Assembly: GCA_028288165.1 (NCBI GenBank)
Contig: JAQBOG010000001.1
Coordinates: 1-64,000, forward strand
From: Sphingobacteriales bacterium
GTDB taxonomy: Bacteria > Bacteroidota > Bacteroidia > Sphingobacteriales > Sphingobacteriaceae
DNA: 64,000 bases
Reading direction: 5' to 3'
A program made the translations under genes and the position numbers. The notes under the pieces are model-generated. The model searched no databases, was not told the DNA's origin, and saw only the letters and a program-made list of their open reading frames with translations. Positions 9,392-20,301 of the stretch are shown here, in pieces. Numbering within the stretch: position 1 is the first letter of the stretch; each line of letters opens with the position of its first letter.

Positions 9392-10099
9392 TCAAGAATG
9401 CCTTTCTATAATGTCTGCGAGGTTTTTAACTTTTTTGAGATCAGTTAATTCACGACAATATTCCGAATCGGTTGAAGCGTTTTGTATAACGCTTTTTGCA
9501 GTGGTATGGAATTCAGTCGCACCGGTTTCAATAATTAGTTCATCAAGATTATTCTCATTTACACCACTTCCGGGCATGATACTGATTCTTCCTTTTGCTG
9601 CGGAAACCAGTTTAGTAATCGTTTCTATTCCCTCAATCACTGTAGGTTTTCCACCTGAAGTAAGTATCCGGCTGAATCCCAGTGCTATGATATCTTCCAA
9701 GGCTTGAAATAAGTTTGCTGATTTATCAAAAGCACGATGAAAAGTGACTTGTAAGGGTTGAGCAAGTTTTAAAAGTTCAGCGCAACGGTGCTTATCGACA
9801 TTTCCATCTTGATCTAGTATTCCAAATACCACGCCGTCACAACCCAGTTCTTTGATGATTGTTAAATCTGCTTTCATGATTTCGAATTCTAAATCAGAAT
9901 AGACAAAATCACCACCACGGGGCCTGAGGATTGGAAACAGCTCGATTTTTAACAGTTTCCGTGCTATTTCTATTTGGGCATAAGACGGAGTTGTACCACC
10001 TTCTGCAAGATTTTCGCAAAGTTCTACACGATTTGCACCTCCCTGTTGGGCAATTAAAGCTGAAGTTACCGAGTTGGCGCAAATTTCTAAACTGATCAT
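9392..10099 (-). CDS. cutC: CutC family protein
   Basis: A 235-aa TIM-barrel protein of the CutC family. Landmarks are ISLEICANS at the start, GGANRVELCENLAEGGTTPS, PILRPRGGDFVYSD, VTFHRAFD, ILTSGGKPT and PGSGVNENN. The family was named for copper tolerance in E. coli. That role is disputed and the enzyme activity is not established. It lies 83 bp upstream of hscA on the same strand and may share its transcript. Complete and normal in length. Confidence 0.92.
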   Translation of the reverse strand: MISLEICANSVTSALIAQQGGANRVELCENLAEGGTTPSYAQIEIARKLLKIELFPILRPRGGDFVYSDLEFEIMKADLTIIKELGCDGVVFGILDQDGNVDKHRCAELLKLAQPLQVTFHRAFDKSANLFQALEDIIALGFSRILTSGGKPTVIEGIETITKLVSAAKGRISIMPGSGVNENNLDELIIETGATEFHTTAKSVIQNASTDSEYCRELTDLKKVKNLADIIERHS

Positions 10100-10288
10100 T
10101 TAATATGGATTGTATAACGTAGGCTGTGTCGAATTATATTTATTACTTAGCTTCTTGCAGAGACATGAACATAACCGAAAATTATTAACTTTATTTGGTA
10201 AACTAAAATGCTAGCCATATGAAAGCAGCAGCTTTTAAATATCTAAACTTCATATCTTAAACCCATTTATTATTTCAAATCTTCTTAT

Positions 10289-10792
10289 ATGAAAACGTTA
10301 GCGATCAATTATCTTTCATACAATCACTGGGCTAATCAAAAAATTTGTAACTATCTGTCAAACATCACCGACGAGCAATTGCTTGGTTCTCAAAAGAATG
10401 ATTTTAATATCATAAAAAAAATAATTCTTCACATTGCTGATGGGGAACAAACCTGGTTATCTCGTTTAAATGGAGATAATATTCCGCATATGCATAACCT
10501 TGATTTAGACGGATCATTTTCTAGTATCTGTAGATTAATACTAAAGAATTCTGAAGAGTTTATTTCTTTTATTCAGGAAAAAGATGATGATTTTTTAAAG
10601 GAAAGTACAGAGTATATAAACTTAAAAGGAAAATCGTTCACTCAAAACAACGCTGAAATAATACTTCATTGCATGAATCATTCTACTTTTCATCGTGGTC
10701 AGATCATAAATATGCTACGCCATGTAGGTTATACAGACCAATCAGCTAGTGATTTTATCATGTATTTAAGGGAAAGCCAAGTATCTATTTGA
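10289..10792 (+). CDS. DinB-fold protein
   Basis: A 167-aa four-helix-bundle protein of the DinB/YfiT superfamily. The three metal-binding histidines expected for the fold are near HWANQ (residue ~16), LHIADGEQTW (~50) and NHSTFHRGQI (~133). Related proteins are thiol transferases or of unknown function. It stands alone, divergent from cutC, with an AT-rich 190-bp upstream region. Confidence 0.8.
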   Translation: MKTLAINYLSYNHWANQKICNYLSNITDEQLLGSQKNDFNIIKKIILHIADGEQTWLSRLNGDNIPHMHNLDLDGSFSSICRLILKNSEEFISFIQEKDDDFLKESTEYINLKGKSFTQNNAEIILHCMNHSTFHRGQIINMLRHVGYTDQSASDFIMYLRESQVSI

Positions 10793-10940
10793 GTACAACA
10801 AATTTAGGAGCAAGCCTCATCCCACAAACGTTTCCGTAAGTAAATGTTGGTGATTGTGCTTGATTATCCTTTATTTTTTAGAATTTAGTCTTCCAATCGC
10901 ACAAGCGAAACTATAAACCATTCATTCATTCATTCATTTT

Positions 10941-12299
10941 ATGAACCTAAAAGCCTCAATAAGTATATTATTGCTTTGTATTTCTTTTATAAGTTTTTCT
11001 CAAACTAATAAAAAATCACAATCACTTTTTAACGGGAAAGACCTTACCGGTTGGAAACAATTGGGAGGAAAAGCCAAATATACCGTGGAGAACGGGGAGA
11101 TTGTAGGTACCACCGTTCCTGATGAGCCGAACTCATTTTTAGCAACGGAAAAGAACTATGGCGATTTTATTTTTGAAGTAGAATTATTAGCGGATACTTC
11201 GATGAATTCGGGTATTCAATTCAGAAGTTTAAGTAATCCTGAATATCAAAAAGGTCGGGTTCATGGCTACCAAATGGAAGTAGATCCCTCAGCCAGAGCT
11301 TGGAGCGGTGGTATTTACGATGAAGCTCGCCGCGGTTGGTTATATACGCTAGAATACAACCCAGAAGCAAAAAAGGCATATAATAAAACCGGTTGGAATA
11401 AATATCGCATGGAATGCATAGGCACTACCATCAGAACTTGGATCAACGGAATTCCGACGGGCCATTTAATTGATGCAGAAACAGCCTCTGGTTTTATCGC
11501 TTTGCAAGTGCATGCTATTGGTAAAAATGATCATCCCGGTAAGCAGATCAGATGGAGAAATATTCGTATTCAAACAGCTGATTTGAAAGCATCTCCGGGC
11601 GACAAGATTTTCGTTGCCAACACCATTCCTAATAATTTATCCAGTCAAGAAAAGACGAATGGCTATTCGTTGCTATTTAACGGGAAAGATGCTAGTCAGT
11701 GGCGTGGCGCTTACAAAACAGCGATGCCTGAAAAGGGTTGGGTTATCTCTGAGGGATTATTGAGCGTAGTTCCGTCGGGCGGAAAAGAATCTGCTAATGG
11801 GGGGGATATTGTGACTAAAAAAGAATATGGCGCTTTCGAGATGAAGTTCGATTTTAAATTAAGTGAGGGAGCTAACAGCGGTGTAAAATATTTTGTAACC
11901 GAAAAGGAAAATAACAAAGGCTCTGCTATCGGTCTGGAATATCAAATTTTAGATGATGAACGCCACCCGGATGCAAAACTTGGTGTAAATGGTAACCGCA
12001 CATTAGGTTCTTTATATGATTTAATGACCTCGAAAAAGATTCCGGCATCACAAAAGAAAATTGGGGAATGGAATCAGGGAATGATACGAGTTTACCCTAA
12101 TAACCGTGTTGAATACTGGCTGAATGGATATAAGATTTTAGAATATGAGAGAGGATCACCAGAGTTTTTAGATTTAGTTGCAAAAAGTAAATACAAAGAT
12201 TTGCCTAATTTCGGTATGGCACCAAAAGGACATATCCTGTTACAAGACCATGGCGATGCGGTATCATTTAGAAGTCTAAAAATTAAAGAACTTAAGTAA
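10941..12299 (+). CDS. Secreted protein with two DUF1080 (3-keto-disaccharide hydrolase) domains
   Basis: A 452-aa protein with a signal peptide (residues 1-20, cut near SFSQ). It has two tandem DUF1080 concanavalin-like domains, at about 28-210 and 240-450. Each opens with the family motif (SLFNGKDLTGWK, LLFNGKDASQWR) and carries a NSGIQFR or NSGVKYF core. DUF1080 enzymes cleave 3-keto-glycosides. Together with the following Gfo/Idh oxidoreductase this fits periplasmic breakdown of oxidised disaccharides. Substrate unknown. An ATTC-type microrepeat (CATTCATTCATTCATT) sits just before the ATG. Confidence 0.88.
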   Translation: MNLKASISILLLCISFISFSQTNKKSQSLFNGKDLTGWKQLGGKAKYTVENGEIVGTTVPDEPNSFLATEKNYGDFIFEVELLADTSMNSGIQFRSLSNPEYQKGRVHGYQMEVDPSARAWSGGIYDEARRGWLYTLEYNPEAKKAYNKTGWNKYRMECIGTTIRTWINGIPTGHLIDAETASGFIALQVHAIGKNDHPGKQIRWRNIRIQTADLKASPGDKIFVANTIPNNLSSQEKTNGYSLLFNGKDASQWRGAYKTAMPEKGWVISEGLLSVVPSGGKESANGGDIVTKKEYGAFEMKFDFKLSEGANSGVKYFVTEKENNKGSAIGLEYQILDDERHPDAKLGVNGNRTLGSLYDLMTSKKIPASQKKIGEWNQGMIRVYPNNRVEYWLNGYKILEYERGSPEFLDLVAKSKYKDLPNFGMAPKGHILLQDHGDAVSFRSLKIKELK

Positions 12300-12314
12300 A
12301 ATAGTTTGAAGTAT

Positions 12315-12404
12315 GGGGTTTGCGTGAGGGATTGAAGTGAAAATCCTTTTTGCTTCTACTGCAAAAAGATTGCAACGTAAAGCCCGACCCTTGGGGCACG
12401 CCCA
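12315..12404 (+). repeat. Dispersed imperfect-hairpin repeat, copy b
   Basis: Same element as at 1191: GCGTGAGGGATTGAAGTG, AAAATCCTTTTTGC, loop TTCTACT, GCAAAAAGATTGCAACG, AAAGCCCGACC. The last part diverges (CTTGGGGCACGCCCA). It lies between the DUF1080 and oxidoreductase genes. Confidence 0.88.
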
Positions 12405-12449
12405 TATTCAGAGTAGGCTATCTATAAAACTAATTATAAACCAATAATT

Positions 12450-13808
12450 ATGTCAGAATCTAGAAGGAAATTTATAAAGCAAGTAGCTATAGCAACCGCC
12501 GGAACTTACCTCGGTACTATGGGTATGAGCGCCAAAAGTTATTCAAGAATTATCGGATCAAATGATCGGGTAAGGCTTGGAGTAATCGGTTTTTCAGATC
12601 GATTTAAGAATTCGCATATCCCAAGTTTTATGCAACATTATAAAGAATTAAATTTCGATATAGTCGCAGTATCTGATATCTGGAAATTGCGTAGGGAAGA
12701 GGGGCAAGCGTTTTTGAAAGAGAAATTAGCGCATAAAATAACCGCTTGCAGAAACAACGAAGAACTATATTCGATTAAGGATATTGATGGTGTTTTTGTA
12801 AGTACAGCAGATTTTCAACACGCTTTACACGCTATTGAAGCTGTAAATGCAAAATGTGATGTGTATTGCGAAAAGCCTTTTGCCGAAACGATGGAAGATG
12901 CCCGAGCAGCTTTGAAAGTTGTAAAAGCGTCTGATCGGATTGTGCAAATTGGATCGCAACGCAGAAGTGGCGTAAATTACAAGGCGGCGGAGCAATTTAT
13001 TAAATCTGGTCAGTTCGGTGATATTAATATGGTTGAGCTTTCGTGGAATGTAAACCAGCCCGGTAGGTGGCGCCGCCCCGATTTGGTTGCCAAATTAAGG
13101 GAGGAAGACACGGATTGGAAACGTTTTATATTAAATCGTCCGTACGAGGCATTTGATGCCCGCAAATATTTAGAGTATCGCTTATTTTGGCCTTATTCAT
13201 CTGGCCAGCCCGGTCAATGGATGTCACACCAAATAGATACAGTGCACTGGTTTACAGGTTTAAAACATCCACGGAGCGTAACGGCAAATGGAGGCATTTA
13301 TGTTTGGAAAGATGGTCGCAAAAATTGGGATACCACAACGGCAGTTTTTGATTACGGTAAACCGGATGATCCATCAAACGGTTTCCAGGTTGTTTTTAAC
13401 TCACGAATGGGTAATGGAGATGAGCATCCGGCAGAAATCTATTATTCTAATGGTGGGGAATTGAATTTAATTACCAATAAAATTTCTCCGAAAGGTGGCT
13501 TAACAGAAGACATGGCAAAAGCCATGAACATGAAAGCCAATTTGTTGCCTGAAAAAGATTTGTCACAACTGGCTGTAAAAGTTGAGGCTGGGGCGAACAC
13601 TGGTGGAGACGTGCTAACATCTGCCCACGTGCGTAACTGGATGGAATGTATTCGCAGTCGTAAGCAACCAAATGCGCCTGTGGAGGCTGGGTATTACCAC
13701 TCCATAGCTAATATTATGACGAATGCTGCGGTAAGAACTGGAGGAAAAGCAACTTTTGATGAAGCTACACAAGAGGTTATGGTGGATGGGAAGGTTTTTA
13801 AATATTGA
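12450..13808 (+). CDS. Tat-exported Gfo/Idh/MocA family oxidoreductase
   Basis: A 452-aa NAD(P)-dependent sugar oxidoreductase. Residues 1-30 carry a twin-arginine signal (SRRKFIKQ) with a hydrophobic stretch, so it is probably exported folded with its cofactor. The Rossmann domain starts at RLGVIGF, with the family's EKPFAETMEDA motif near residue 139. The C-terminal alpha/beta domain has the catalytic-type MSHQIDTVHWF. Next to a DUF1080 hydrolase, it probably makes or uses 3-keto sugars. The sugar is unknown. Confidence 0.88.
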   Translation: MSESRRKFIKQVAIATAGTYLGTMGMSAKSYSRIIGSNDRVRLGVIGFSDRFKNSHIPSFMQHYKELNFDIVAVSDIWKLRREEGQAFLKEKLAHKITACRNNEELYSIKDIDGVFVSTADFQHALHAIEAVNAKCDVYCEKPFAETMEDARAALKVVKASDRIVQIGSQRRSGVNYKAAEQFIKSGQFGDINMVELSWNVNQPGRWRRPDLVAKLREEDTDWKRFILNRPYEAFDARKYLEYRLFWPYSSGQPGQWMSHQIDTVHWFTGLKHPRSVTANGGIYVWKDGRKNWDTTTAVFDYGKPDDPSNGFQVVFNSRMGNGDEHPAEIYYSNGGELNLITNKISPKGGLTEDMAKAMNMKANLLPEKDLSQLAVKVEAGANTGGDVLTSAHVRNWMECIRSRKQPNAPVEAGYYHSIANIMTNAAVRTGGKATFDEATQEVMVDGKVFKY

Positions 13809-13823
13809 GTTTTAAGTTATTTT

Positions 13824-13853
13824 AATCGCAAACGGATTGGTCTGTTTGCGATT
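13824..13853 (+). terminator. Terminator after the Gfo/Idh gene
   Basis: A 10-bp stem AATCGCAAAC / GTTTGCGATT with a ~10-base loop, 15 bp after the stop. The following T-tract is weak (TTAAG). Confidence 0.65.
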
Positions 13854-14005
13854 TAAGAAGTAGTTCAAAAACAAGTTTTCTATCGCTGCCTTTTTGAAAT
13901 GACTAGGGCAAAGAGTTCGAAATAACATATAGTCCGATTTGATTAACATTGCAGCATTTCATTTATGTTAAACTACTAATTTCTTGTTTGGGTTATTAAA
14001 GCAAA

Positions 14006-14039
14006 AAAAGAGACTACACTGAAAAGTGTGGTCTCTTTT
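14006..14039 (-). terminator. Terminator of the ABC-F gene
   Basis: AAAAGAGACTACACT and its near-complement AGTGTGGTCTCTTTT form a 15-bp stem around GAAA. Read on the minus strand it ends in a T run, 24 bp after the ABC-F stop. Confidence 0.85.
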
Positions 14040-14062
14040 AAGATATATTGGGTAAATAAAAA

Positions 14063-15784
<1,722 letters not shown>

Positions 15785-15876
15785 TTAGATATGTATAACT
15801 ATATTTTGAGTTAGCTTATTGAACAAGTACTTCAAAATTTCCGTATTTTAGCTTTAAGAATTTTACCTGTAACTGT

Positions 15877-16092
15877 ATGTTGACTACTATAAAAGGCTAT
15901 TACGAAAAGGGACAAATCATCCTAAATGAAGAGGCTCCAGTTAAAAGCAGGACCGAGGTGATGATTACTTTTTTAACTGAAACCGTTGAAAGCCATCAAG
16001 TCCCTTCCCGAAAATTAGGATTACTTCAAGGAAAAATATCTGTTCCATCAGATTTTAATGAACCATTGGATGATTTAGAACAATACATGTGA
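15877..16092 (+). CDS. Antitoxin of a PIN-domain toxin-antitoxin pair
   Basis: A 71-aa protein with an N-terminal beta hairpin (TTIKGYYEKGQIILNEEAP) typical of small antitoxins found before PIN toxins in Bacteroidota and cyanobacteria (DUF2281-like). Its C-terminal tail is acidic (FNEPLDDLEQYM), as expected for the toxin-binding part. It ends 4 bp before the PIN gene start. It appears intact although its partner is broken. Confidence 0.75.
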   Translation: MLTTIKGYYEKGQIILNEEAPVKSRTEVMITFLTETVESHQVPSRKLGLLQGKISVPSDFNEPLDDLEQYM

Positions 16093-16096
16093 TTTG

Positions 16097-16495
16097 ATGA
16101 AATATCTACTTGATACACATGTTTGTTTGTGGGCAATTGCAGATAAAGACAAATTATCTCTAAATGTTAAAAAAATTTTAGAAGATGGACATAATCGGAT
16201 TTTTGTTAGTCAGATAAGTTTGTTTGAGATTGCTATTAAATTAAAAATCGATAAGCTCCCATAATTCCGAGTTACTTTGCCAGAGTTTATTGAGGTTATT
16301 TCTTTGACAGGATTCGAAATTCTTCCACTAAAAAATGAGCATCTTATTGTTTACGAAAATTTTGAATTCCCTGCTCAGAACCGCGACCCTTTTGATAGGC
16401 TATTAATATCTGTAGCAACATATGAAGAAGCTACAGTGATTAGTAAAGATGATAAATTTAAATTTTATCATTCTGATATAAATGTTATTTGGTAG
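16097..16495 (+). pseudogene. VapC-like PIN-domain toxin interrupted by a nonsense codon
   Basis: Reading frame 16097-16495 (133 codons) encodes a PIN domain split by a single in-frame TAA at 16262-16264 (codon 56). Before the stop are YLLDTHVCLW (first catalytic Asp) and QISLFEIAIK (catalytic Glu). After it the same frame continues with LPEFIEVISLTGFEILPL and the third acidic site PFDRLLISVA, ending FYHSDINVIW. There is no frameshift, so one substitution explains the damage. PIN toxins are Mg-dependent RNases. This one should be inactive unless the stop is read through or the sequence contains an error. Confidence 0.85.
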
Positions 16496-16540
16496 CATTT
16501 TAGACAAAATTATTCTAAATCAATTTCCGAATTTAGAATC

Positions 16541-17101
16541 ATGACCAAAGCAGAACTTCTCAAAGAACTCTCTACCACTCTTTTTATAACAAAAGTGCAA
16601 AGGCTTTGTGCCTTAGCCGAAAGCGAACGTTTAGCTGTAAATGATTTACTTGACTACAGCTTTTATCCACAAAAAGAAATTGCCTTTCGGGCAGCATGGG
16701 TTTTAGAATATATTGAATTAAACTTCCCTCAACGCTTCGTTCCGGTTCTAGATCATTTCCTTGCGGGATATCAAAAACAGCACAAGCCAAGCTGCCAGCG
16801 CCATTACACTAAAATAATGATGCGCTTAACGGAAAAGAGTACGTCAACCATCTACCAGTTTAACTTACGAGATTATAACTTCGAAACAATTGTGGATACC
16901 ACCTTCGAATGGCTCATTAACCCCAAAACTCCCATAGCAGTGAAAGTAAACTGCATTGAAATTTTAGTAAACCTGCGCAAACAATTTGATTGGATTGAAG
17001 AAGAACTTAAAGCTCAAATTGTATTTCTTTTAAAAGATGGTGGCCCGGCAATACAAAGTAGGGGAAAGAGGATGTTGAAAGTGCTGAGTAGGGGGTTGTG
17101 A
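16541..17101 (+). CDS. Helical-repeat (HEAT/ARM-like) hypothetical protein
   Basis: A 186-aa protein predicted all-helical, with repeating amphipathic helix pairs (KEIAFRAAWVLEYIE, VKVNCIEILVNLRKQF) resembling HEAT or ARM repeats. It has no signal peptide or membrane segment. Homologues as standalone proteins appear widespread in Sphingobacteria, with no known function. It lies between the broken toxin pair and a region of tandem GTTGTGA repeats. Confidence 0.65.
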   Translation: MTKAELLKELSTTLFITKVQRLCALAESERLAVNDLLDYSFYPQKEIAFRAAWVLEYIELNFPQRFVPVLDHFLAGYQKQHKPSCQRHYTKIMMRLTEKSTSTIYQFNLRDYNFETIVDTTFEWLINPKTPIAVKVNCIEILVNLRKQFDWIEEELKAQIVFLLKDGGPAIQSRGKRMLKVLSRGL

Positions 17102-17122
17102 GTTGTGAGTTGTGAGTTGTGA
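17095..17122. repeat. Four tandem copies of GTTGTGA
   Basis: The heptamer GTTGTGA is repeated four times, overlapping the stop codon of the preceding gene. It is a second heptanucleotide microsatellite in the window, unrelated in sequence to that at 1-106. Confidence 0.9.
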
Positions 17123-17452
17123 AGTAAGTTAAAAGTTTAGAGTTGAAAATTGTGAGGAGTGTATTATTTTCTCAATAATCTCCAAGCTCTGAAAGGGCGC
17201 TAGCTTCTAGGATGGCGGTACCCCCATCCCCAATTTATTGGTGTTTCATTTGAGTTTATCGATGTACCTTCAATTTTCAACCTCAACTTACTTCCCGACT
17301 TTTCCGACGTTCTGACTATACACTAATTTTACAGAACGAATTAATAGATCGAAAAATAACAATTGTATCTTGCACGCCGGTTAATTATACCGAGCATAAA
17401 GAACCATGGTCTATCAACTATGGACTAAAATTCTCAAACATCAACCTATCGA
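17102..17452. other. Intergenic region with no visible gene
   Basis: 351 bp that begins with the GTTGTGA repeats. Beyond these I see only AT-rich sequence and short stop-laden frames. It holds the upstream region of the GreA-like gene. Confidence 0.55.
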
Positions 17453-17905
17453 ATGGAAAACATAAAAAAGAACTTATATAATCAGTGTTTAGATTATGTA
17501 AATCAGCGGATAGAAACAGCAGAAAAGGCCATTAAATCTGCTCGTGAATCTGCAAACGATGATACTAAAAGCAGCGCAGGAGATAAGTACGAAACCGGGC
17601 GGGCGATGATGCAGCAGGAAATTGATAATAACCAATTGCAGCTGAATGAGGCTAAAAAACTGAAGGTAGTTCTAGATCAAATCAATCCGGAAAAGGAGTG
17701 TGATACCGTACAAATTGGAAGCTTAGTAATTACCAATAAAGGCAATTTCTTTATATCTGTTAGTGCTGGTCAGTTGAAAGTAGATGGAGCTATTTATTTT
17801 GCGGTTTCTTCCATTTCGCCTATTGGCACTAAGCTGATGCGCTTGCAGGTTGGTTCCGAACTTAATTTTAATGGGAAAGAGTTCAAACTAATCGAAATTC
17901 ATTAA
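17453..17905 (+). CDS. GreA/GreB C-terminal-domain-like protein
   Basis: A 150-aa protein with an N-terminal helical/coiled-coil part (residues 1-85) and a C-terminal beta domain like the FKBP-fold domain of GreA/GreB (VQIGSLVITNKGNFFISVSA, AVSSISPIGTKLM, VGSELNFNGKEFKLIEI). This arrangement mirrors Gre factors, which bind RNA polymerase and stimulate transcript cleavage. The acidic tip residues needed for cleavage are not evident. Bacteroidota members are often mislabelled 3-oxoacyl-ACP synthase; nothing here supports that. Role probably RNA polymerase binding, inferred from fold. Confidence 0.75.
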   Translation: MENIKKNLYNQCLDYVNQRIETAEKAIKSARESANDDTKSSAGDKYETGRAMMQQEIDNNQLQLNEAKKLKVVLDQINPEKECDTVQIGSLVITNKGNFFISVSAGQLKVDGAIYFAVSSISPIGTKLMRLQVGSELNFNGKEFKLIEIH

Positions 17906-18034
17906 AATTCTACGCTAATTTATCCGAACGGGATAAAACTTACGGTTATAACTTTGAGTACAGGTAACAAACTTTGTACGTAAAGCATAAATTCCATCTT
18001 AATAATGTTTTAAATTTGCCGCTCAATTTGAAAC

Positions 18035-18679
18035 ATGGATACTTCTCTAAAAAATAAATTCGATAGTATAATATTTGATCTGGACGGTACGCTTTGGGAT
18101 TCTACTCACAGTGTTGCTGAAGCATGGACAGCAGGAAGGAATCAGGTAGATTATGTGGCTGAGACGGTTAATGCTGAGCAAGTGGCTGGTATTGCTGGGA
18201 TGGCTTATGATGCTATATACGAAGTTCTATTTCCCTCTTTATCTCCTGAATTACGAAAGGATTTTATGGCCATATGCGCTAAAAGTGAGTTAGAAGTTTT
18301 AGCAGACAAAGGTGGAATTCTATATCCAAACCTGGTAGAAACTCTTGAGTATTTAAAACAGAATTACCGTTTGTTCATTGTAAGTAATTGCCAATGTGGA
18401 TACATTGAAGTTTTCCTGGAAAAATACAATCTCGAACATTACTTCGAAGGTCATCAGTGTTTTGGTACAAAAGATAGACCCAAGGCAGAAAACATAAAGG
18501 ACATTGTAAATGATTTTGAGCTGAAATCGCCTGTTTATGTCGGTGATACCTTAGGCGATTATCAATCAAGCATGAAAGCAAATGTTCCTTTCATATTCTG
18601 TGCATTTGGATTTGGTAAAGTAGACGAAGGCCAAATTGCAAGTATCGAGAATCTGAGTGATTTGAAGGAATTGTTATAA
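18035..18679 (+). CDS. HAD-superfamily phosphatase
   Basis: A 214-aa haloacid dehalogenase-type hydrolase. Motif I is FDLDGTLWDS (residues 14-23, nucleophile Asp plus acid Asp), motif II is FIVSNCQ, motif III Lys is in KDRPKAENI and motif IV is VYVGDTLGDY. The helical cap between motifs I and II is of the phosphoglycolate-phosphatase type. Substrate not identifiable. It is a single gene followed by a hairpin at 18692. Confidence 0.88.
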   Translation: MDTSLKNKFDSIIFDLDGTLWDSTHSVAEAWTAGRNQVDYVAETVNAEQVAGIAGMAYDAIYEVLFPSLSPELRKDFMAICAKSELEVLADKGGILYPNLVETLEYLKQNYRLFIVSNCQCGYIEVFLEKYNLEHYFEGHQCFGTKDRPKAENIKDIVNDFELKSPVYVGDTLGDYQSSMKANVPFIFCAFGFGKVDEGQIASIENLSDLKELL

Positions 18680-18691
18680 TTAGCAAAAATA

Positions 18692-18730
18692 GGCATGTTT
18701 TGTCTAATCACGTGGTTAAACAAACATGCC
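18692..18730 (+). terminator. Hairpin after the HAD gene, possible terminator
   Basis: GGCATGTTTTGTCTAA pairs with TTAAACAAACATGCC around a ~9-base loop, 13 bp past the stop. No strong T run follows, so termination is uncertain. Confidence 0.5.
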
Positions 18731-18794
18731 ATTAATTATTAGGCTTTTTATCTTGGCTTATTTCAAGAGGGCAGAAAGGTTTTCTTACGACTAC

Positions 18795-18883
18795 GATTTG
18801 CGTTAGGTAATGTAGCGGCATCCTTTTGTTTCTCCAACAAAAGATACAGCGAAATGGCCGACCCTTCTTAGGGTAACGCCCAA
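18795..18883 (+). repeat. Dispersed imperfect-hairpin repeat, divergent copy c
   Basis: Follows the same plan (TTTGCGTTAGGTAATG ... CATCCTTTTGTT, loop, AACAAAAGATACAGCG ... AACGCCCA) but with many differences from the other copies. Probably an old copy. Confidence 0.7.
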
Positions 18884-18969
18884 CCATGCTTGCTCTTTAC
18901 ATCAACATTATAATTATACGTGAATTCTGATTTTCATTAGTTATTTTGTCGAACATCAAACAAAATTTA

Positions 18970-19431
18970 ATGAACAAGCAAATTGAAAATTTAAAGAGCG
19001 TCCGGGAATTTATCCTGAATTTTACGCATGATCTAACCACTGAGCAATTAAATGAAATTCCGGAAGGTTTTAGTAACAACATTATTTGGAATATTGCCCA
19101 TTTAATTTCTGCACAGCAAGGTGTGTGTTACATGCGTTCGGGCCTGCCTATTGTTACCGAAGACAAATATTTTACGCTGTATAAACCCGGTACAAAACCT
19201 GAAGAGTTCGTTGATGCGGCAGAGATTGCTCGCATAAAAGAGCTGTTACTTACCACACTAGCCGAATTTCAACTAGATTACGAACAGAACGCATTTGTAA
19301 ATTATAAAATCTGGACAACCAGATATGGCGTTGAAATAATAAACATCGATGATATTATCAATTTTTTAGAATTTCATGACGGCTTACATATAGGCTACAT
19401 TATGGCCTTGAAACGTTGCATTAAAAAGTAA
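18970..19431 (+). CDS. DinB-fold protein
   Basis: A 153-aa DinB/YfiT-type four-helix bundle. Metal-site histidines appear in NIAHLISAQQG and EFHDGLHIGYIM. I start it at the ATG at 18970 rather than the TTG at 18946 because MNKQIENLKSVREFIL begins the first helix directly. It is the second DinB-like protein in the window. The pair share only the fold. Function unknown; members include bacillithiol-dependent transferases. Confidence 0.78.
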   Translation: MNKQIENLKSVREFILNFTHDLTTEQLNEIPEGFSNNIIWNIAHLISAQQGVCYMRSGLPIVTEDKYFTLYKPGTKPEEFVDAAEIARIKELLLTTLAEFQLDYEQNAFVNYKIWTTRYGVEIINIDDIINFLEFHDGLHIGYIMALKRCIKK

Positions 19432-19900
19432 GTGTAAAATGGTTAGCAAGCATTTTATTAAAAAATTAGAGAAAGCCGGATCATTAACATTGCTTCACCA
19501 GAGTGGATAAATGTAAAAAATGGAGAGGCCATGGTGAACATGTCATTGCCAAACTAAGAGGTTTTCTTTACTTGCATTGTCATTCATATTCAAAAAATAT
19601 CCCTTATTTAAAATCTTATGTTTTAAATAAGGGATATTTTTTGTGCAATTTAATGTTCAAACTGTACAGGTTTTATGAGTCTTTGAAAGATAGTGCACCT
19701 TTAACAAAACAATTGGATTACCAAATAAAGGCTGCTTATTAATATGCTGGTATACTTATTTAGTGATAGAAAATTTAAATTCGGCTGTTTTAGCTTGTCA
19801 GATTGATGGTGCAGTTTATGAATTCGAGTAGTGGAACAGTATTTGATTCTGGGAAATAGTTCAATCGATATAGATTGATTCATAACTTAAATCCAAGCAC
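19432..19900. other. Intergenic region with a hairpin and possible gene remnant
   Basis: 469 bp. One frame at about 19464-19556 reads without a start as INIASPEWINVKNGEA then MVNMSLPN and stop, which looks like the C-terminal end of a degraded glycoside-hydrolase-like gene (weak). A perfect 22-bp hairpin follows at 19592. The 79-codon ORF across the hairpin is not convincing. Confidence 0.45.
19592..19642. terminator. Perfect 22-bp stem hairpin, bidirectional terminator type
   Basis: AAAAAATATCCCTTATTTAAAA-type left arm, loop TCTTATG, exact complement on the right ending in TTTTTT. It is A-led and T-tailed, so it can work in either direction. Confidence 0.8.
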
Positions 19901-20212
19901 ATGAAAAGGAAACTTTATCTACTAACTGCACTAATCATTTTTTCACTTGCCGGTTCGGTAGCGAATGCAAAAGATTCAAAACCAGAAAAGGCCCTTACTG
20001 AGCAACAACAACAACGTGTTGAACAAATTGAAGCACGTGTACTTGAAATTAAAAGCATGGATAAATCTAACTTATCCAGAGCAGAACGTAAGCAGTTACG
20101 TCAGGAATTGGTTTCTATGAATAAAGAAGCTAAAGCAGTAACAGGTGGTGGTATTTATTTATCTGTAGGTGCAATTATTATAATCATTCTTTTACTGATA
20201 CTTATTTTATAG
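19901..20212 (+). CDS. Small exported protein with C-terminal membrane anchor
   Basis: A 103-aa protein. It has a signal peptide (residues 1-23, cut near VANAKD), a charged helical central part rich in Gln, Glu and Arg (25-80), and a hydrophobic C-terminal segment GAIIIIILLLILIL running to the last residue. Short proteins of this layout are common in Sphingobacteria, usually as a helical periplasmic stalk with a tail anchor. Function unknown. A strong terminator follows 15 bp after the stop, so it is a single-gene unit. Confidence 0.78.
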   Translation: MKRKLYLLTALIIFSLAGSVANAKDSKPEKALTEQQQQRVEQIEARVLEIKSMDKSNLSRAERKQLRQELVSMNKEAKAVTGGGIYLSVGAIIIIILLLILIL

Positions 20213-20227
20213 TATTTAGTTAAACAT

Positions 20228-20263
20228 AAAAAAACCGTTTTGAAATTTCAAAACGGTTTTTTT
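20228..20263 (+). terminator. Intrinsic terminator
   Basis: AAACCGTTTTGAAA and TTTCAAAACGGTTT form a perfect stem with A-rich left and T-rich right flanks, just after the small exported protein. Confidence 0.92.
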
Positions 20264-20301
20264 ATGTTTATATTTTTGTAGAATCGTGTAGGGAGGTCAG
20301 T

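Noticed and set aside
19503-19742. 79-codon plus-strand ORF
   Set aside because: It reads straight through a perfect 22-bp terminator hairpin and has unnatural composition.
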